From Mesobacillus foraminis (GTDB lineage: Bacteria; Bacillota; Bacilli; Bacillales; Cytobacillaceae), in contig NZ_SLVV01000005.1 of the NCBI RefSeq assembly GCF_004340465.1, positions 190,024-254,023 of the forward strand: a stretch of 64,000 bases of DNA. The letters run 5' to 3'. The notes under the pieces are model-generated. The model worked only from the letters and a program-made list of their open reading frames with translations. It was not told the DNA's origin and did not search any database. Shown here one piece after another: positions 8,652-17,897 of this stretch; the stretch's first letter is position 1; each line of letters begins with the position of its first letter. A program made the translations under genes and the position numbers.

Positions 8652-8986
8652 AACAATCCCCTCCAAATAAAAAAAAGATTTTCGTACCAGATAAAGTATG
8701 TAATTCTTTTCTCAGAAAGTCACAGACCAGGTCCCCTTTTGTTAAGAACGGCCAAAAATCCAGTATGACTTTCTAATTGTACGTACATCCAGATTAAAAG
8801 AATGCAGCCTTAACTGTCAAGAATTTAAGTTTCACATAAATTCCCCTATATATAACCCTTAGTTTTAGAACAATTGTATCTTGTACGTACATATGCATGA
8901 TCACACGATTATAAATACAATTATGCTATTGAAAAGATAGAAATAAAAAGACCCTTAACACCTGAAAGTGTCAAGGGTCCTACTAA
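8652..8986. other. Intergenic region between the PfpI gene and glnA, with paired palindromes
   Basis: Two copies of TTGTACGTACAT (8778-8789 and 8881-8892) lie 103 bp apart. An inverted repeat AGAAAGTCA (8714-8722) / TGACTTTCT (8766-8774) is also present. The glnA terminator closes the region. No convincing gene. Confidence 0.5.
8949..8979 (-). terminator. Terminator of glnRA
   Basis: GACCCTTGACAC / GTGTTAAGGGTC stem with TTTTTATTT on the minus strand, directly after the glnA stop. Confidence 0.9.
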
Positions 8987-10324
8987 TTAATACATGCTCA
9001 TGTATTGTTCTCTTTCCCATGGATGTACTTGTGTACGGAACATATCCCACTCAATTTCTTTTGCTTCAACAAAGTGCTCCAGAATATGCTCACCAAGTGC
9101 AGCGGAAATAACTTCGTTTGCTTTTAATTGGTCAAGGGCAGATGCAAGAGTTGCAGGCAGATCAGTGATTCCTGCTTCTTCGCGCTCTTCTTTGTCCATG
9201 ACATAGATGTTTCTGTCGATTGGCGCTGGAGGTGTAAGCTTGTTCTTGATTCCATCAAGTCCTGCTTGCAGAAGCACAGCCATTGCCAGGTATGGGTTGG
9301 CAGCAGGGTCTACACTGCGGACTTCTACACGTGTGCTCAATCCGCGGGATGCAGGAATACGGATCAATGGTGAACGGTTTCTAGCAGACCAAGCAACATA
9401 ACAAGGTGCTTCATACCCAGGTACAAGACGCTTGTAGGAGTTTACTGTCGGGTTTGTAACTGCTGTGAATGCAGAAGCATTTTTAATGATTCCGGCGATG
9501 AACTGATAAGCTGTTTCGCTTAATTCCAATTCGCCATTGGAAGTATCATAGAATGCATTTTCAGAGTTCTTGAATAATGAAAGGTTGCAGTGCATACCAG
9601 AACCGTTAACTCCGAACAATGGTTTTGGCATGAATGTAGCATGAAGACCATGCTTGCGTGCAATGGTTTTAACAACCAGCTTGAAGGTTTGGATCTGGTC
9701 GCAAGCTGTTAAGGCATCTGCATATTTAAAATCAATTTCATGCTGGCCCGGTGCCACTTCATGGTGGGACGCTTCAATCTCAAAGCCCATTTCTTCAAGT
9801 TCAAGAACGATATCACGACGGCAGTTTTCGCCAAGGTCTGTTGGAGCCAGGTCAAAATATCCGCCATTGTCATTCAGCTCAAGAGTTGGTTCGCCTTTTT
9901 GATCCAGCTTGAACAGGAAGAATTCTGGTTCAGGACCAACATTGAAGTTTGTAAAGCCCATGTCTTCCATCTCTTTAAGGATGCGGCGAAGGTTTGAGCG
10001 TGGATCTCCAAGGAATGGAGTGCCATCTGGATTGGAGATATCGCAGATCAGGCGTGCCACTTTCCCTTTTTCAGCTGTCCACGGGAAGACCACCCATGTA
10101 TTTAAATCGGGAATTAGGTACATATCAGATTCCTCGATACGAACAAAACCTTCGATGGAAGAACCGTCGAACATCATTTTGTTGTCTAACGCTTTTTCTA
10201 GCTGGCTGATTGGAATTTCAACGTTTTTGATTGTTCCAAGAATATCAGTGAACTGCAAACGAATGAATTTTACATTTTCTTCTTTTGATAAACGAATAAT
10301 GTCTTCTCTTGTATACTTTGCCAT
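8987..10324 (-). CDS. glnA: Glutamine synthetase, type I
   Basis: 445 residues, typical of the short GSI-alpha enzyme of Firmicutes, which lacks the adenylylation loop. It makes glutamine from glutamate, ammonia and ATP in the cytosol and forms dodecamers. Motifs: N-terminal beta-grasp ([19 protein letters not shown]), [40 protein letters not shown] and [25 protein letters not shown] precedes the ATG. It follows glnR by 33 bp in one operon under GlnR boxes. Feedback-inhibited GlnA also sequesters TnrA and activates GlnR in B. subtilis. Confidence 0.98.
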   Translation of the reverse strand: MAKYTREDIIRLSKEENVKFIRLQFTDILGTIKNVEIPISQLEKALDNKMMFDGSSIEGFVRIEESDMYLIPDLNTWVVFPWTAEKGKVARLICDISNPDGTPFLGDPRSNLRRILKEMEDMGFTNFNVGPEPEFFLFKLDQKGEPTLELNDNGGYFDLAPTDLGENCRRDIVLELEEMGFEIEASHHEVAPGQHEIDFKYADALTACDQIQTFKLVVKTIARKHGLHATFMPKPLFGVNGSGMHCNLSLFKNSENAFYDTSNGELELSETAYQFIAGIIKNASAFTAVTNPTVNSYKRLVPGYEAPCYVAWSARNRSPLIRIPASRGLSTRVEVRSVDPAANPYLAMAVLLQAGLDGIKNKLTPPAPIDRNIYVMDKEEREEAGITDLPATLASALDQLKANEVISAALGEHILEHFVEAKEIEWDMFRTQVHPWEREQYMSMY

Positions 10325-10357
10325 GCTCTTCTTCCCCCTGTATTAATGAGTATTTTT

Positions 10358-10762
10358 TTAATGGAATCTTGTCAGATCCCCCTGCTGGGAATTTCTGTTG
10401 AACCGTCCCGCACGGAGCAGCTCTTTTCGGAGCAGCTTGCGCAATTCTGCATCTGACAGCTCATTTTGCATTTTTTCCGCCTGCTTTTTCTCATCCGCGG
10501 TCATGGCCGCCTGTTGTTTCTTCACGTTATAGATTTGTTTAATGCCCGCGAGATTGACGCCTTGATCAATCATGTCTTTAATTTCAAGTAGTTTGTCAAT
10601 GTCATTTAAGGAAAAGAGACGTTTTTTGCCTTCAGTTCTTGCCGGAGAAATCAAGCCATGCTCTTCATAATAACGGATTTGCCTGGCGGACAGATCTGTC
10701 AGCTGCATTACAATCCCGATTGAAAAAAGCGGCATGTTCCGACGTATTTCACTTCCGGCCAT
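10358..10762 (-). CDS. glnR: MerR-family nitrogen repressor GlnR
   Basis: 134 residues. The MerR-type winged helix-turn-helix spans ~11-80 ([34 protein letters not shown]), followed by a dimerisation helix and a C-terminal tail ending [10 protein letters not shown]; in GlnR this tail senses feedback-inhibited GlnA. It represses glnRA and ureABC under nitrogen excess. GGAGAGGAGGAG precedes the ATG. First gene of glnRA, immediately downstream of a perfect sigma-A promoter carrying two GlnR/TnrA boxes. Confidence 0.97.
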   Translation of the reverse strand: MAGSEIRRNMPLFSIGIVMQLTDLSARQIRYYEEHGLISPARTEGKKRLFSLNDIDKLLEIKDMIDQGVNLAGIKQIYNVKKQQAAMTADEKKQAEKMQNELSDAELRKLLRKELLRAGRFNRNSQQGDLTRFH

Positions 10763-10795
10763 TGAGTTCTCCTCCTCTCCCCTGTTGATAATTTT

Positions 10796-10846
10796 ATTAT
10801 ATGTAATGTTATCTTACATGTCAATTAAATGTTAGATTTTCTTACA
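10796..10846 (-). promoter_or_regulatory. glnRA promoter with two GlnR/TnrA boxes
   Basis: On the minus strand, TTGACA (10819-10824) and TATAAT (10796-10801) are both consensus and separated by exactly 17 bp. That spacer is itself a perfect TGTNAN7TNACA box (10802-10818). A second perfect box (10830-10846) lies just upstream of the -35. B. subtilis glnRA also has two sites. Confidence 0.93.
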
Positions 10847-10903
10847 TAAAACTTTTTTAAAATTTGCACAGGCTATTTTTTGGTATCCTTATAGGTTGAT
10901 TGC

Positions 10904-12175
10904 CTAATTTAGCTCAATTAAACCTTTCTGAATTAAATGATCAATTGCGATGCATACAGCCATTTTCACATGGGAATATGTCAGCCCACCCTGGACATAG
11001 GCTACATACGGAGGCCTTGTCGGCCCATCAGCGGTAAGCTCCATACTTGCCCCCTGAATAAAAGTGCCCGCTGCCATGATGACATCATCTTCGTAGCCTG
11101 GCATATAGCTGGGATAAGGAGTGACATGTGAGTTGATCGGCGATGCAAATTGGATCGCCTGGCAGAATGCTACCATCTTCTCCCGGTCATCAAATTGAAC
11201 AGACTGTATAAGATCTGTCCTGTCCGCATCCCATTTAGGCTGCGAATTCATTCCCAGCCGTTCGAGCATGGCCGCCGTAAACACAGCACCTTTCAAAGCC
11301 TGTCCCACTATATGAGGGGCCATGAAGAAACCTTGATACATTTCTTGAAGCGAATAGAGGGAGGCACCTGCTTCGGCACCAATTCCCGGTGATGTCATCC
11401 GATAGGAACAGGCTTCAACCAGGTCTTCCCTGCCAACGATATATCCTCCAGTTTTCGCTATTCCGCCGCCGGGGTTCTTGATCAGGGAACCAGCCATCAG
11501 GTCAGCGCCTGCATGGCACGGCTCCTGCTCTTCTACAAACTCTCCATAGCAATTGTCCACAAAGACAACAACATCAGGCTTTATCTCCTTCACAAAAGCG
11601 ACCATTTCCTTGATTTCCGAGACGGTAAAGGATGGCCTTGTAGCATAGCCTTTTGATCGCTGAATCCCGATCATTTTTGTATTTGGCTTAATTGCGTTTC
11701 TAACAGCTTCCCAGTCAATATGGCCTTCTGCTGTTAAGGAAACGGATTGATAGCTAATCCCGAATTCCTTAAGGGATCCATTGCCTGTCCCCCTGATTCC
11801 CACAATTTCCTCAAGGGTATCATAGGGCTTACCAGTCATATATAAAAGTTCATCTCCGGGCCTCAGGACTCCAAAGAGGGCAATAGAAATCGCATGGGTC
11901 CCTGAAATAATTTGCGGTCTCACTAATCCGGCTTCTCCCCCAAATACATCCGCGTAGATTTTTTCGAGGGTATCCCTTCCAGCATCATCGTACCCATATC
12001 CTGTTGTCGGTATAAAGTGCGAATCACTTACCCGGTGCTTTTGAAAGCTCTTCAGAACTCTGAATTGATTCACATCAATGCGCTGATCGATCATTTTATG
12101 TATACCGGCGATTTGTTCCTCTGCCACTTTTACCAGAGGTTCCAATTTCTCGCCGGACTGTAATTGCGTAAACAT
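10904..12175 (-). CDS. ynbB: PLP-dependent aminotransferase-like protein YnbB (methionine gamma-lyase related)
   Basis: 423 residues of the Cys/Met-metabolism, fold-type I PLP family often labelled aluminium-resistance protein. The Schiff-base lysine is in GSLIKNPGGG (~residue 234), preceded by the PLP-ring/Asp motif VVVFVDNCYGEF and the phosphate-binding ISGTHAISIALFG. The true reaction is not established. It lies between hflX (15 bp upstream) and glnR, as in B. subtilis. No hairpin terminator is visible after it; transcripts could run toward glnR. ATG has TGGAGC upstream. Confidence 0.9.
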   Translation of the reverse strand: MFTQLQSGEKLEPLVKVAEEQIAGIHKMIDQRIDVNQFRVLKSFQKHRVSDSHFIPTTGYGYDDAGRDTLEKIYADVFGGEAGLVRPQIISGTHAISIALFGVLRPGDELLYMTGKPYDTLEEIVGIRGTGNGSLKEFGISYQSVSLTAEGHIDWEAVRNAIKPNTKMIGIQRSKGYATRPSFTVSEIKEMVAFVKEIKPDVVVFVDNCYGEFVEEQEPCHAGADLMAGSLIKNPGGGIAKTGGYIVGREDLVEACSYRMTSPGIGAEAGASLYSLQEMYQGFFMAPHIVGQALKGAVFTAAMLERLGMNSQPKWDADRTDLIQSVQFDDREKMVAFCQAIQFASPINSHVTPYPSYMPGYEDDVIMAAGTFIQGASMELTADGPTRPPYVAYVQGGLTYSHVKMAVCIAIDHLIQKGLIELN

Positions 12176-12190
12176 GCTGATTGCTCCATT

Positions 12191-13450
12191 CTAAATTCTG
12201 TATTTCTTAAGTTGCCCAGAGACCTGGTGATCGTTTAATGCGTATCCCCTGCATATATATCCCTGCTTTTCTTCATCAAAGGAAAGCTCCCTCAGGATCG
12301 TTTCATTTTTCAGCTGGGAAAGCAGTTTTCCTTCACCCGATGGAACCAGAACATGGAAAGGCTCCATCATTTCAATGATGGACTGTTCCATCTTGAGCTT
12401 CAGGACAGCCCTGTCCTCTTCTTCAAAGGCACTGATAAAAGCTGTTTCGGTTTTTGCTGTCGGGACAAAGTCCGGGTGGGCGGCATCCCGTTTATTATAG
12501 ACGGTGATCTGGGGTATTTGCTCAACACCCATGTCCTCCAGCAATTTGTTGACCGTCTTTTCATGGGAGAAATAGTCCTGATTGGACATATCCACCACAT
12601 GCAGGATTAAATCCGCTTCCTTCACTTCCTCTAGTGTCGAACGGAAAGCGGCAATCAGGGCGGTCGGCAAGTCCTGGATAAATCCGACTGTATCGGTCAA
12701 AAGCACTGTAAATCCGCTTGGCAGGATGACTTTTCTGGTCATCGGATCAAGGGTCGCAAACAATTGATTTTCTTCATAAGAATCGGCTTCAGTCAGTCTG
12801 TTAAAAATAGTCGACTTTCCCGCATTCGTATAGCCGACCAGCGCAATCTGGTAAGCCTTGTTTTTTTTGCGGCGTTCACGGTAGCGGTCCCTGTGCTGGA
12901 CAATAACGTCCAGCTGTCCCTTAATGTCATCAATGCGGCGGCGAATATGGCGGCGGTCCGATTCCAGCTTCGTTTCTCCCGGCCCTCTTGTTCCAATTCC
13001 GGCACCAAGACGTGACAAAGCCGTCCCCTGCCCCATAAGGCGAGGGAGCAAATATTGGAGCTGGGCCAGCTCAACCTGCAGCTTCCCTTCCTTAGATCTT
13101 GCTCTGCGGGCAAAGATATCTAAGATCAATTGAGTCCTGTCTATTACCCTCACATCCAGGTCCCTGGAGAGATTTCTGATCTGGCTTGGGGATAGCTCAT
13201 CGTTAAAAATCACAATGTCGGCTTCCATTTCGTCGACAAGCGCTTTTAGCTCCTCCACTTTCCCTTTTCCGATATAGGTGGAAGGGTGGATTCTGTCCCT
13301 TTTTTGAACAACAGAAATCAATACTTCGCCCTGGGCTGTTTCAGTCAGCGAAGCCAATTCTTCCATTGAATACTGGAATCGCAAATCATCATATAAGATG
13401 GTTTGACACCCTACGAGAATAGCTTTTTCAGAAACTGTTTTCTGTTCCAA
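12191..13450 (-). CDS. hflX: Ribosome-associated GTPase HflX
   Basis: 419 residues. An N-terminal HflX domain ([29 protein letters not shown]), a glycine-rich linker with coiled-coil ([20 protein letters not shown]...) and a G domain: G1 GYTNAGKS (206-213), G3 [10 protein letters not shown] and G4 NKRD. HflX binds the 50S subunit and rescues stalled or heat-damaged ribosomes in other bacteria. It starts at TTG with GGGAGG 7 nt upstream. It is co-oriented with ynbB and spoVK; the spoVK terminator lies upstream, so hflX probably has its own promoter. Confidence 0.95.
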   Translation of the reverse strand: MEQKTVSEKAILVGCQTILYDDLRFQYSMEELASLTETAQGEVLISVVQKRDRIHPSTYIGKGKVEELKALVDEMEADIVIFNDELSPSQIRNLSRDLDVRVIDRTQLILDIFARRARSKEGKLQVELAQLQYLLPRLMGQGTALSRLGAGIGTRGPGETKLESDRRHIRRRIDDIKGQLDVIVQHRDRYRERRKKNKAYQIALVGYTNAGKSTIFNRLTEADSYEENQLFATLDPMTRKVILPSGFTVLLTDTVGFIQDLPTALIAAFRSTLEEVKEADLILHVVDMSNQDYFSHEKTVNKLLEDMGVEQIPQITVYNKRDAAHPDFVPTAKTETAFISAFEEEDRAVLKLKMEQSIIEMMEPFHVLVPSGEGKLLSQLKNETILRELSFDEEKQGYICRGYALNDHQVSGQLKKYRI

Positions 13451-13591
13451 GCAAATGCCTCCCTTCTGATGGTTCTCACCCCATCATACCAAATAATATC
13501 CATGAACCAAAATAATATCAGGTTCCAATTCTAAATAAGGATTCCTTCAGCACGTTAACCAAATCTATACTAATTTCCCCTTCTGCCCGAA

Positions 13592-13625
13592 TAAAAAACA
13601 TGAATCCACTTTCAGAATTCATGCT
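13592..13625 (-). terminator. Terminator of spoVK
   Basis: GCATGAAT / ATTCATGT stem with an 11-nt loop and TTTTTTATT on the minus strand, 45 nt after the spoVK stop. Confidence 0.75.
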
Positions 13626-13670
13626 TTGTTTTATCTTTATTGTTTTCAACTTTATCTGTCATTCAGGAAT

Positions 13671-14624
13671 CTATTTTACCTGCTCATTCAGCATCAGGTC
13701 GTTGCTTCGAAGGGTCATGAGCTCATGCCTGTCAAACTGGTTTTGCATCAGCAGCCTCATCGCTTGTGCACGGATTGATTTTTCAATGATATTCCGGACA
13801 TATCGTCCATTTGAAAAGCTTGTATATCCCGAGCTTGATTTAACAGCAGCCAGGTGCTCCCGAAGCTTCCTTTCTGCCTCATGGCTAAGATGATACTCTT
13901 TTTCATCCAGCATCCGCTTTCCAATATCCATCAGCTGATCTATTGAGTAGTCGGGAAAATCCACCACAAGAGGGAATCTTGAATGAAGGCCGGGGTTTAA
14001 AGAAAGGAAATACTCCATTTCACGGGAATATCCTGCCAGGATGAGAATGAACTCATGCTGCTTATCCTCCATATGCTTAACGAGGGTATCAATTGCCTCT
14101 TTCCCGAAATCCTTTTCCCCGCCTCTTCCTAATGAATACGCCTCGTCAATAAATAGGATGCCCCCCATAGCCTTCTTAATCAGGTCCCGGGTCTTCTGGG
14201 CGGTATGACCAATATACTCTCCGACTAAATCGGCTCTTTCCGCTTCAATAAGATGGCCTTTAGATAGAACATTCATTCTTTGAAATAATTTGCCGATCAG
14301 TCTTGCAACCGTGGTCTTTCCTGTCCCGGGATTCCCTTTGAACATCATGTGCAAAGCTTGGCGGCCTGCTTTCAGGCCCATTTCTTCCCGCTTTTTATTG
14401 ACATATATCCAGGCATATATTTCTTTTATCATTCGTTTCATTTCTTCCATGCCGACAAGTGTTCCCAGTTCCTCTTCAATGTCCTTTAAAGCTGCATGCT
14501 CTGCGGGGACCGTTTTGATGCCCATCGGCAAGTCGGGCAGTTCCTTCGTTTCTGCTTTCCGCTTCTGCGCATTTAGCACAATGCTGATCTGCCCATTATT
14601 TTTCATCCTGATTGGCTGGTCCAA
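13671..14624 (-). CDS. spoVK: Stage V sporulation protein K, AAA ATPase
   Basis: 317 residues of the CbxX/CfqX-type AAA family. Walker A is GNPGTGKTT (97-105), Walker B ILFIDEA (156-162), and the sensor/Arg-finger region SRFPLVVDFPDY lies near 215. SpoVK is needed for late spore maturation in B. subtilis; its substrate is unknown. The TTG start has GAGGTG 8 nt upstream. A monocistronic unit with its own terminator, downstream of hfq but separated from it by the hfq terminator and a short coding remnant. Confidence 0.93.
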   Translation of the reverse strand: MDQPIRMKNNGQISIVLNAQKRKAETKELPDLPMGIKTVPAEHAALKDIEEELGTLVGMEEMKRMIKEIYAWIYVNKKREEMGLKAGRQALHMMFKGNPGTGKTTVARLIGKLFQRMNVLSKGHLIEAERADLVGEYIGHTAQKTRDLIKKAMGGILFIDEAYSLGRGGEKDFGKEAIDTLVKHMEDKQHEFILILAGYSREMEYFLSLNPGLHSRFPLVVDFPDYSIDQLMDIGKRMLDEKEYHLSHEAERKLREHLAAVKSSSGYTSFSNGRYVRNIIEKSIRAQAMRLLMQNQFDRHELMTLRSNDLMLNEQVK

Positions 14625-14693
14625 GACTTCTCACCTCTATTCTCGAAAACAGTATACGCGAAGAAGCTATTATAGTGATAAATGCCTATTCTT

Positions 14694-14798
14694 TTAAACC
14701 TTCAGTGGTCTTTCTGCTTCGGCAGCCTTATACAGCTTGCCGTAAATAACTTCTTTAACTATATGTATTCCATCAGCGTGAAATTCATTAAAAGGATT
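14694..14798 (-). pseudogene. Possible remnant of a small coding gene (34 codons, no start)
   Basis: Between two in-frame stops lies a 34-codon stretch with a protein-like composition, including HADGIHIVKEVIYGKLYKAA and ending AEAERPLKV before TAA. There is no ATG, GTG or TTG preceded by a ribosome-binding site, and the hfq terminator lies just upstream. I read it as the tail of a lost small gene between hfq and spoVK; chance is the alternative. The family is not recognised. Confidence 0.35.
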
Positions 14799-14825
14799 TT
14801 AGCTTTGAGACGAATGAGGGCATAC

Positions 14826-14850
14826 AAAAAGCCCGCTTTTAAAGCGGACT
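14826..14850 (-). terminator. Terminator of miaA-hfq
   Basis: CCGCTTT / AAAGCGG stem extended by flanking pairs, followed on the minus strand by TTTTTG, 17 nt after the hfq stop. Confidence 0.85.
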
Positions 14851-14866
14851 TCTCATAACATATATA

Positions 14867-15097
14867 TTATTGTTGAGGGTCAAGGTCAATTTGGACATTC
14901 TTTTGAGGAGCGAAAGTAGAAATAGCATGTTTATAGACAAGCTGCTGCTTTCCTTCCGATTCAAAAAGCACGGTAAAATTATCAAAGCCCTTGATTTGGC
15001 CGCGGAGCTGGAAGCCATTTAATAAAAAGACAGTCACATTGGTACCATCTTTACGCAGCTGATTTAAATATTGATCTTGAATGTTAATTTGTTTCAT
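14867..15097 (-). CDS. hfq: RNA chaperone Hfq
   Basis: 76 residues. The Sm1 motif ([23 protein letters not shown]) and Sm2 motif ([10 protein letters not shown]) are intact; N-terminal [16 protein letters not shown] matches other Hfq proteins. It forms hexameric rings that bind U-rich and A-rich RNA; its role in Bacillus is milder than in enterics. AAAGGAGG precedes the ATG by 7 nt. It lies 21 bp after miaA, the conserved miaA-hfq pair. Confidence 0.97.
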   Translation of the reverse strand: MKQINIQDQYLNQLRKDGTNVTVFLLNGFQLRGQIKGFDNFTVLFESEGKQQLVYKHAISTFAPQKNVQIDLDPQQ

Positions 15098-15118
15098 TGC
15101 AAGTCCTCCTTTTTATCT

Positions 15119-16090
15119 CTAAGTATTACTATTCGCCTTTATGTTGAGCTTTCCTTCAATAAAACTGGAAATTTCAGCGAATTTTTTTTCATAAACTTTC
15201 TTTTCCGGCATCATTTCAAACCATTCCACATTCATTTTGTTCCTAAACCAGGTCAGCTGCCTTTTCGCATAACGCCTGGAATTCTGTTTCAGGTTCTCTA
15301 CTGCTACATCTAGATCCACCTTGCCGTCAAGATAATCATACAGCTCTTTATAGCCGATAGCTTGGATGGATTGGCAGTTTCTGATCCCTTTTTGGTGCAA
15401 TGACGCCACTTCCTCCAGCAATCCCTGTTCCATCATAAGATCGACACGATGATTGATCCGATCATATAAAAGGGCCCTTTCCATTGTCAAACCAATGATG
15501 CATGTATCATATAATAGCTCAGGCACCTGTTCCAGCTGGTATTCTGTCATGGTTTTCCCGGTGCAGTGGTAGACTTCAAGCGCCCTAATCACACGCCGGA
15601 CGTTATTGGGATGAATCCTTTCAGCACTTTCAGGGTCAACCTTCCTAAGCTGGGCATGGAGTTTTTCACTTCCACCCTCTGCAGCTGTTTCTTCCAGCGC
15701 TTTCCGAAATTCACTGTCAGAAGCCGCCTCAGTAAATTGATAGTCATAGATAACAGATTGAATGTACAATCCCGTGCCGCCCACAATCATAGGCAATTTT
15801 CCCCGCTTGGAGATTTCCGTGATTTTCATCCGGACCAGCTCCTGGAATTCAGCGGCAGAAAAAGGCTCCTCTGGAAATTTAATATCAATTAAATGATGAG
15901 GAATTCCTTCCATTTCCTCAGGCGTCACTTTTGCCGTGCCAATATCCATTCCTTTATAGATCTGCATCGAATCTCCGCTGATAATTTCTCCATTAAACTG
16001 TTTGGCAAGCTCAATGCTTAACTTCGTCTTCCCTACCGCAGTCGGACCAATCAGCACCAGTAATTTCTCTTTTCGTTCCAAACTTTTCAC
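15119..16090 (-). CDS. miaA: tRNA dimethylallyltransferase MiaA
   Basis: 323 residues. The P-loop GPTAVGKT (15-22) and [15 protein letters not shown] carry substrate and nucleotide binding, and [13 protein letters not shown] is the DMAPP-binding signature. It adds the dimethylallyl group to N6 of A37 in tRNAs reading UNN codons. MiaB, also encoded in this window (26.2 kb), then adds the methylthio group. The start is GTG at 16088-16090 with AAAGG upstream. First gene of miaA-hfq, divergent from mreBH. Confidence 0.95.
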   Translation of the reverse strand: MKSLERKEKLLVLIGPTAVGKTKLSIELAKQFNGEIISGDSMQIYKGMDIGTAKVTPEEMEGIPHHLIDIKFPEEPFSAAEFQELVRMKITEISKRGKLPMIVGGTGLYIQSVIYDYQFTEAASDSEFRKALEETAAEGGSEKLHAQLRKVDPESAERIHPNNVRRVIRALEVYHCTGKTMTEYQLEQVPELLYDTCIIGLTMERALLYDRINHRVDLMMEQGLLEEVASLHQKGIRNCQSIQAIGYKELYDYLDGKVDLDVAVENLKQNSRRYAKRQLTWFRNKMNVEWFEMMPEKKVYEKKFAEISSFIEGKLNIKANSNT

Positions 16091-16406
16091 ACTGCCTTTA
16101 TCATTGTCCGCTCAGCACCCGGCTTGTCATCAACCGGCACCGGCTGTTCCACCTTATAATCTAATTATACCTCTTGTAACGTATCATACCTTTAAAAGCA
16201 GTTGAACATCAAATTATTATTCCCTGCTTTCCCTCCGTCTATTCCTTATTCCCTAGATAAATTCCAATCTTCTGCCGGATTTTGATATAATTTTCCACCG
16301 TTTTTACAATTGGGTAACGATTCGATAACAAACGACATTTTACCCCCTTAAACGTGTTAATTTTTATAGAAGTATATGTAGTCATTACTTATTTTAGGAG
16401 AATTGG
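16091..16406. other. Divergent promoter region of miaA and mreBH
   Basis: On the minus strand TTGATG-18-TATGAT (about 16184-16213) is a plausible miaA promoter. On the plus strand ACCCCC (16342-16347) followed 20 nt later by AGAA (16368-16371) resembles a sigma-I promoter for mreBH. No gene is seen in the gap. Confidence 0.4.
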
Positions 16407-17423
16407 GTGAATACGATGTTATCACAAACTGAAATTGGAATCGATTTAGGTACTGCTAATACATTAGTCTACAGTAAGAATAAAGGAATTGCTTTGAATG
16501 AGCCATCTGTCGTGGCCATTGACACCGAAACAAAAAATGTCGTGGCTGTAGGAACAGATGCAAAAGAAATGATCGGAAAAACTCCCGAGAAAATTATCGC
16601 GATTCGGCCTTTGAAGGATGGCGTGATTGCCGACTTCGATATTACAACAGATATGCTAAAGCAAGTCATGAAGAAGGCAGCCAAAAAAGGCGGCTTTTCC
16701 ATTCGCAAGCCAAATGTAGTGGTTTGCACGCCCTCTGGCGCAACGAGTGCAGAACGCCGTGCCATCCATGAAGCAGTAAGGAATGCCGGAGCCAAAAAGG
16801 TCCATATCATCGAGGAGCCTGTCGCTGCGGCCATCGGTGCCGGTATGCCGGTCGATGAGCCTGTCGCAAACGTCGTCGTCGACATCGGCGGAGGTACAAC
16901 AGAAGTTGCGATCATTTCCTATGGAGGAGTTGTCGCCTGCCATTCCATCCGCATCGGCGGTGACCGACTTGATGAACATATCATTCAATATGTCCGGAAA
17001 GCCTATAATGTCCTGATCGGTGAACGCACTGCGGAAAAGATCAAGATGGAGATTGGCTATGCTTTGATTGATCATGAAAAAATGGAAATGGAAGTTCGCG
17101 GACGAGACCTGGTTACAGGGCTGCCAAGCACAATCACCCTTAATTCATACGAAGTCAGAGATTGCATGAAAGAATCATTGCTTCAAATCTTGGAAACAAT
17201 CAGAAAGACTCTGGAAGACTGCCCGGCAGAACTGAGCGGCGATATTGTTGACCGCGGCGTCATCCTTTCCGGCGGCGGAGCATTACTGAACGGAATGCAG
17301 GATTGGCTAAGCAATGTAATCGTGGTACCAGTCCACCTCGCACCAAACCCGCTGGAATCAGTGGCAATCGGGACTGGACAGGCCTTAAAATATATCCATA
17401 AACTCCAGCCAGTCGCAAAATAA
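16407..17423 (+). CDS. mreBH: MreB-like actin, MreBH type
   Basis: 338 residues of the MreB/Mbl actin fold: phosphate-1 [14 protein letters not shown], phosphate-2 [16 protein letters not shown] and the adenosine loop [13 protein letters not shown]. The N-terminus ([20 protein letters not shown]) and overall sequence fit MreBH better than MreB or Mbl. In B. subtilis MreBH directs the hydrolase LytE and lateral wall synthesis under low Mg and heat. I chose GTG at 16407, 6 nt after AGGAG; the ATG three codons on is further away. It is a single-gene unit divergent from miaA, with its own terminator. In B. subtilis mreBH is located elsewhere. Confidence 0.9.
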   Translation: MNTMLSQTEIGIDLGTANTLVYSKNKGIALNEPSVVAIDTETKNVVAVGTDAKEMIGKTPEKIIAIRPLKDGVIADFDITTDMLKQVMKKAAKKGGFSIRKPNVVVCTPSGATSAERRAIHEAVRNAGAKKVHIIEEPVAAAIGAGMPVDEPVANVVVDIGGGTTEVAIISYGGVVACHSIRIGGDRLDEHIIQYVRKAYNVLIGERTAEKIKMEIGYALIDHEKMEMEVRGRDLVTGLPSTITLNSYEVRDCMKESLLQILETIRKTLEDCPAELSGDIVDRGVILSGGGALLNGMQDWLSNVIVVPVHLAPNPLESVAIGTGQALKYIHKLQPVAK

Positions 17424-17435
17424 GCTATTACTGAG

Positions 17436-17470
17436 AACGCACCTGCATGCTCTGCAAGGTGCGTTTTTTA
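17436..17470 (+). terminator. Terminator of mreBH
   Basis: AACGCACCTGCA / TGCAAGGTGCGTT stem followed by TTTTT, 12 nt after the stop. Confidence 0.88.
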
Positions 17471-17524
17471 TCCTCTTAAAAAGGGGATAAGTGACATAAA
17501 GCATGCTGTTAAAGGAGGGGAATT

Positions 17525-17755
17525 ATGTCTGCAAATAAAGAGCGGCCAGTCCATACCGTTCCAAATAAAAATGGAGGCTGGGACAACAAGCAAGGCGGAG
17601 AAACCATTAGCCATCACAGTATTAAAGATGAGGCGGTTGAGAGAGGCAGACAGGAGGCAATAAAGGACCATACAGAGCACCGGATTCATAATAAAAACGG
17701 ACAGATAAAACAGGCTAACAGTTATGGGAACGATCCACATCCCCCGAAAGGATAA
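17525..17755 (+). CDS. DUF2188 family small protein
   Basis: 76 residues, strongly hydrophilic. RPVHTVPNKNGGWDNKQGGE, a central EAVERGRQEAIKDHTEHRI and IHNKNGQIKQANSYGND match the DUF2188 pattern (hVvPn.dGgW ... EAi..gre.a... i.nkdG.I...sYG). The family is common in Firmicutes and of unknown function. AAAGGAGGGG precedes the ATG by 5 nt. It lies 100 bp after mreBH beyond that gene's terminator and converges on mutL. Confidence 0.88.
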   Translation: MSANKERPVHTVPNKNGGWDNKQGGETISHHSIKDEAVERGRQEAIKDHTEHRIHNKNGQIKQANSYGNDPHPPKG

Positions 17756-17824
17756 CATTTTAAAGAGTGCGATATGGAATGTAAAGCACCTTTGTTATCA
17801 ACTTAATTGAAAACTATAATAATA

Positions 17825-17848
17825 AAAGCACCCGATTAAGGGTGCTTC
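17825..17848. terminator. Shared terminator of mutL and the DUF2188 gene
   Basis: AAGCACCC / GGGTGCTT stem with TTTTATTATT on the minus strand; it lies between convergent genes. Confidence 0.8.
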
Positions 17849-17897
17849 TATATGAATGACTCGGCCATTCGAAGTCTATTACGTATCCTGTTTTCGA

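Noticed and set aside
8680-8800. A 22-codon minus-strand frame (MYVQLESHTGFLAVLNKRG...) upstream of the PfpI gene
   Set aside because: It has no ribosome-binding site and is too short to separate from chance; the region is better explained as regulatory.
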